Source of the DNA: Spirochaetaceae bacterium
Lineage (GTDB): Bacteria > Spirochaetota > Spirochaetia > Treponematales > Breznakiellaceae
Assembly (NCBI GenBank): GCA_031258625.1
Contig: JAIRMO010000046.1
Coordinates: forward strand, 1-15,095
Length of the DNA: 15,095 nucleotides
Direction of reading: 5' to 3'
The notes beneath the pieces were generated by a model that made no database searches, had not been told where the DNA came from, and saw nothing but the letters and a program-made list of their open reading frames with translations. The first letter of the stretch is position 1. The number at the start of each line of letters is the position of its first letter. Position numbers and translations under genes: made by a program. Positions 14,860 through 15,095 of the stretch are shown here, piece after piece.

Positions 14860-15060
14860 ACGCGTACGTATGCGTTTCTTGGGCGGGGGTGGCGGCGGGC
14901 AAATAGCGGGAGGACCCTCCGGGGGGAACCGTTATTCGCCCGGCCGACAGGCGCCCGATAAGCGCAGGCGGTAGCGGCACGCAGTAGCGTGTTGACGAAA
15001 TAAGGCGCCATGGCGTAGGCCCAATAAAGGCCGCTGTTTAGGCCAAGGCATCAGGCCGCC
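14860..15060. repeat. GC-rich, hairpin-dense segment; probable dispersed repeat
   Basis: No convincing gene is present from 14720 to the window end. This part contains GGGCAAATAGCGG (14897-14909) pairing with CCGTTATTCGCCC (14929-14941; 12 of 13 with one G.U) around an inner GGAGG/CTCC hairpin. CACGC-AGTA-GCGTG follows (14978-14991), and then four GGCC sites at 15018, 15029, 15041 and 15054. ORFs across it are arginine/proline-rich and without motifs. The style suggests a non-coding repeat; copy number cannot be judged here. Confidence 0.4.
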
Positions 15061-15095
15061 CCCCGGAAGTTTTTTTAGGCGTCTTTTCTCTTCAT

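Noticed and set aside
1..15095. CRISPR array, insertion sequence or phage genes
   Set aside because: No regularly spaced identical repeats, transposase, integrase or phage structural protein was found on either strand.

Overview
The window looks like chromosomal DNA from a Treponema-type spirochaete, possibly of the gut-associated group. The argument is indirect. It carries two tandem copies of a large cytoplasmic protein that I associate with the treponemal DUF5312 family, tRNA genes without an encoded CCA, and a mixed base composition: an AT-rich left edge, moderate G+C in the first two genes and high G+C from about 4.15 kb onward. No 16S gene or other clade marker is present, so the genus is an inference.

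Left end (1-517): AT-rich DNA runs into the 3' part of a tRNA-Gln(CUG) whose 5' part is missing. An intact tRNA-Glu(CUC) follows, then a decayed tRNA-like sequence on the minus strand and short palindromes. The truncated tRNA looks like an attachment-site scar.

Plus-strand housekeeping block (518-7861): tandem DUF5312-like paralogs lead into pgeF/yfiH (multicopper-laccase-fold enzyme) and argS. The first paralog has a near-ideal promoter placed so that the transcript probably starts at the AUG. A separate promoter at 6580-6608 drives a roughly 255-nt leader, carrying a 32-codon ORF with a strong Shine-Dalgarno and a nested hairpin beside the corA Shine-Dalgarno, followed by corA (Mg2+/Co2+ channel). 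A bidirectional-looking hairpin closes this block.

Minus-strand metal operon (14416 down to 7934): (1) a seven-TM HMA + DsbD_2/SafE + double cupredoxin-like fusion; (2) an unlisted-size 46-aa one-TM protein with a Cys-Cys motif; (3) a secreted FtrD/DUF2318-like protein with two CxxC pairs and a fifth Cys; (4) a lipoprotein alpha/beta-hydrolase; (5) a two-HMA Cu+ P-type ATPase (CopA). Three of the five proteins carry a Cys-Cys motif at or near the C-terminus. Taken together this reads as a copper (or mixed Cu/Fe) handling system: the ATPase exports Cu+, and the fusion protein and DUF2318 protein handle metal and redox at the outer face of the membrane. A near-consensus cop box overlaps a TTGACA element in front of the operon. 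The hydrolase gene is the odd member; its 5' end is covered by one arm of a perfect 16-bp inverted repeat.

Right end (14417-15095): there is no convincing protein gene. It holds a palindrome, a tiny ORF with a strong Shine-Dalgarno, an 18-bp stem inverted repeat ending in T6 (terminator, perhaps of a small RNA), and a GC-rich hairpin-dense segment that looks like a dispersed repeat.
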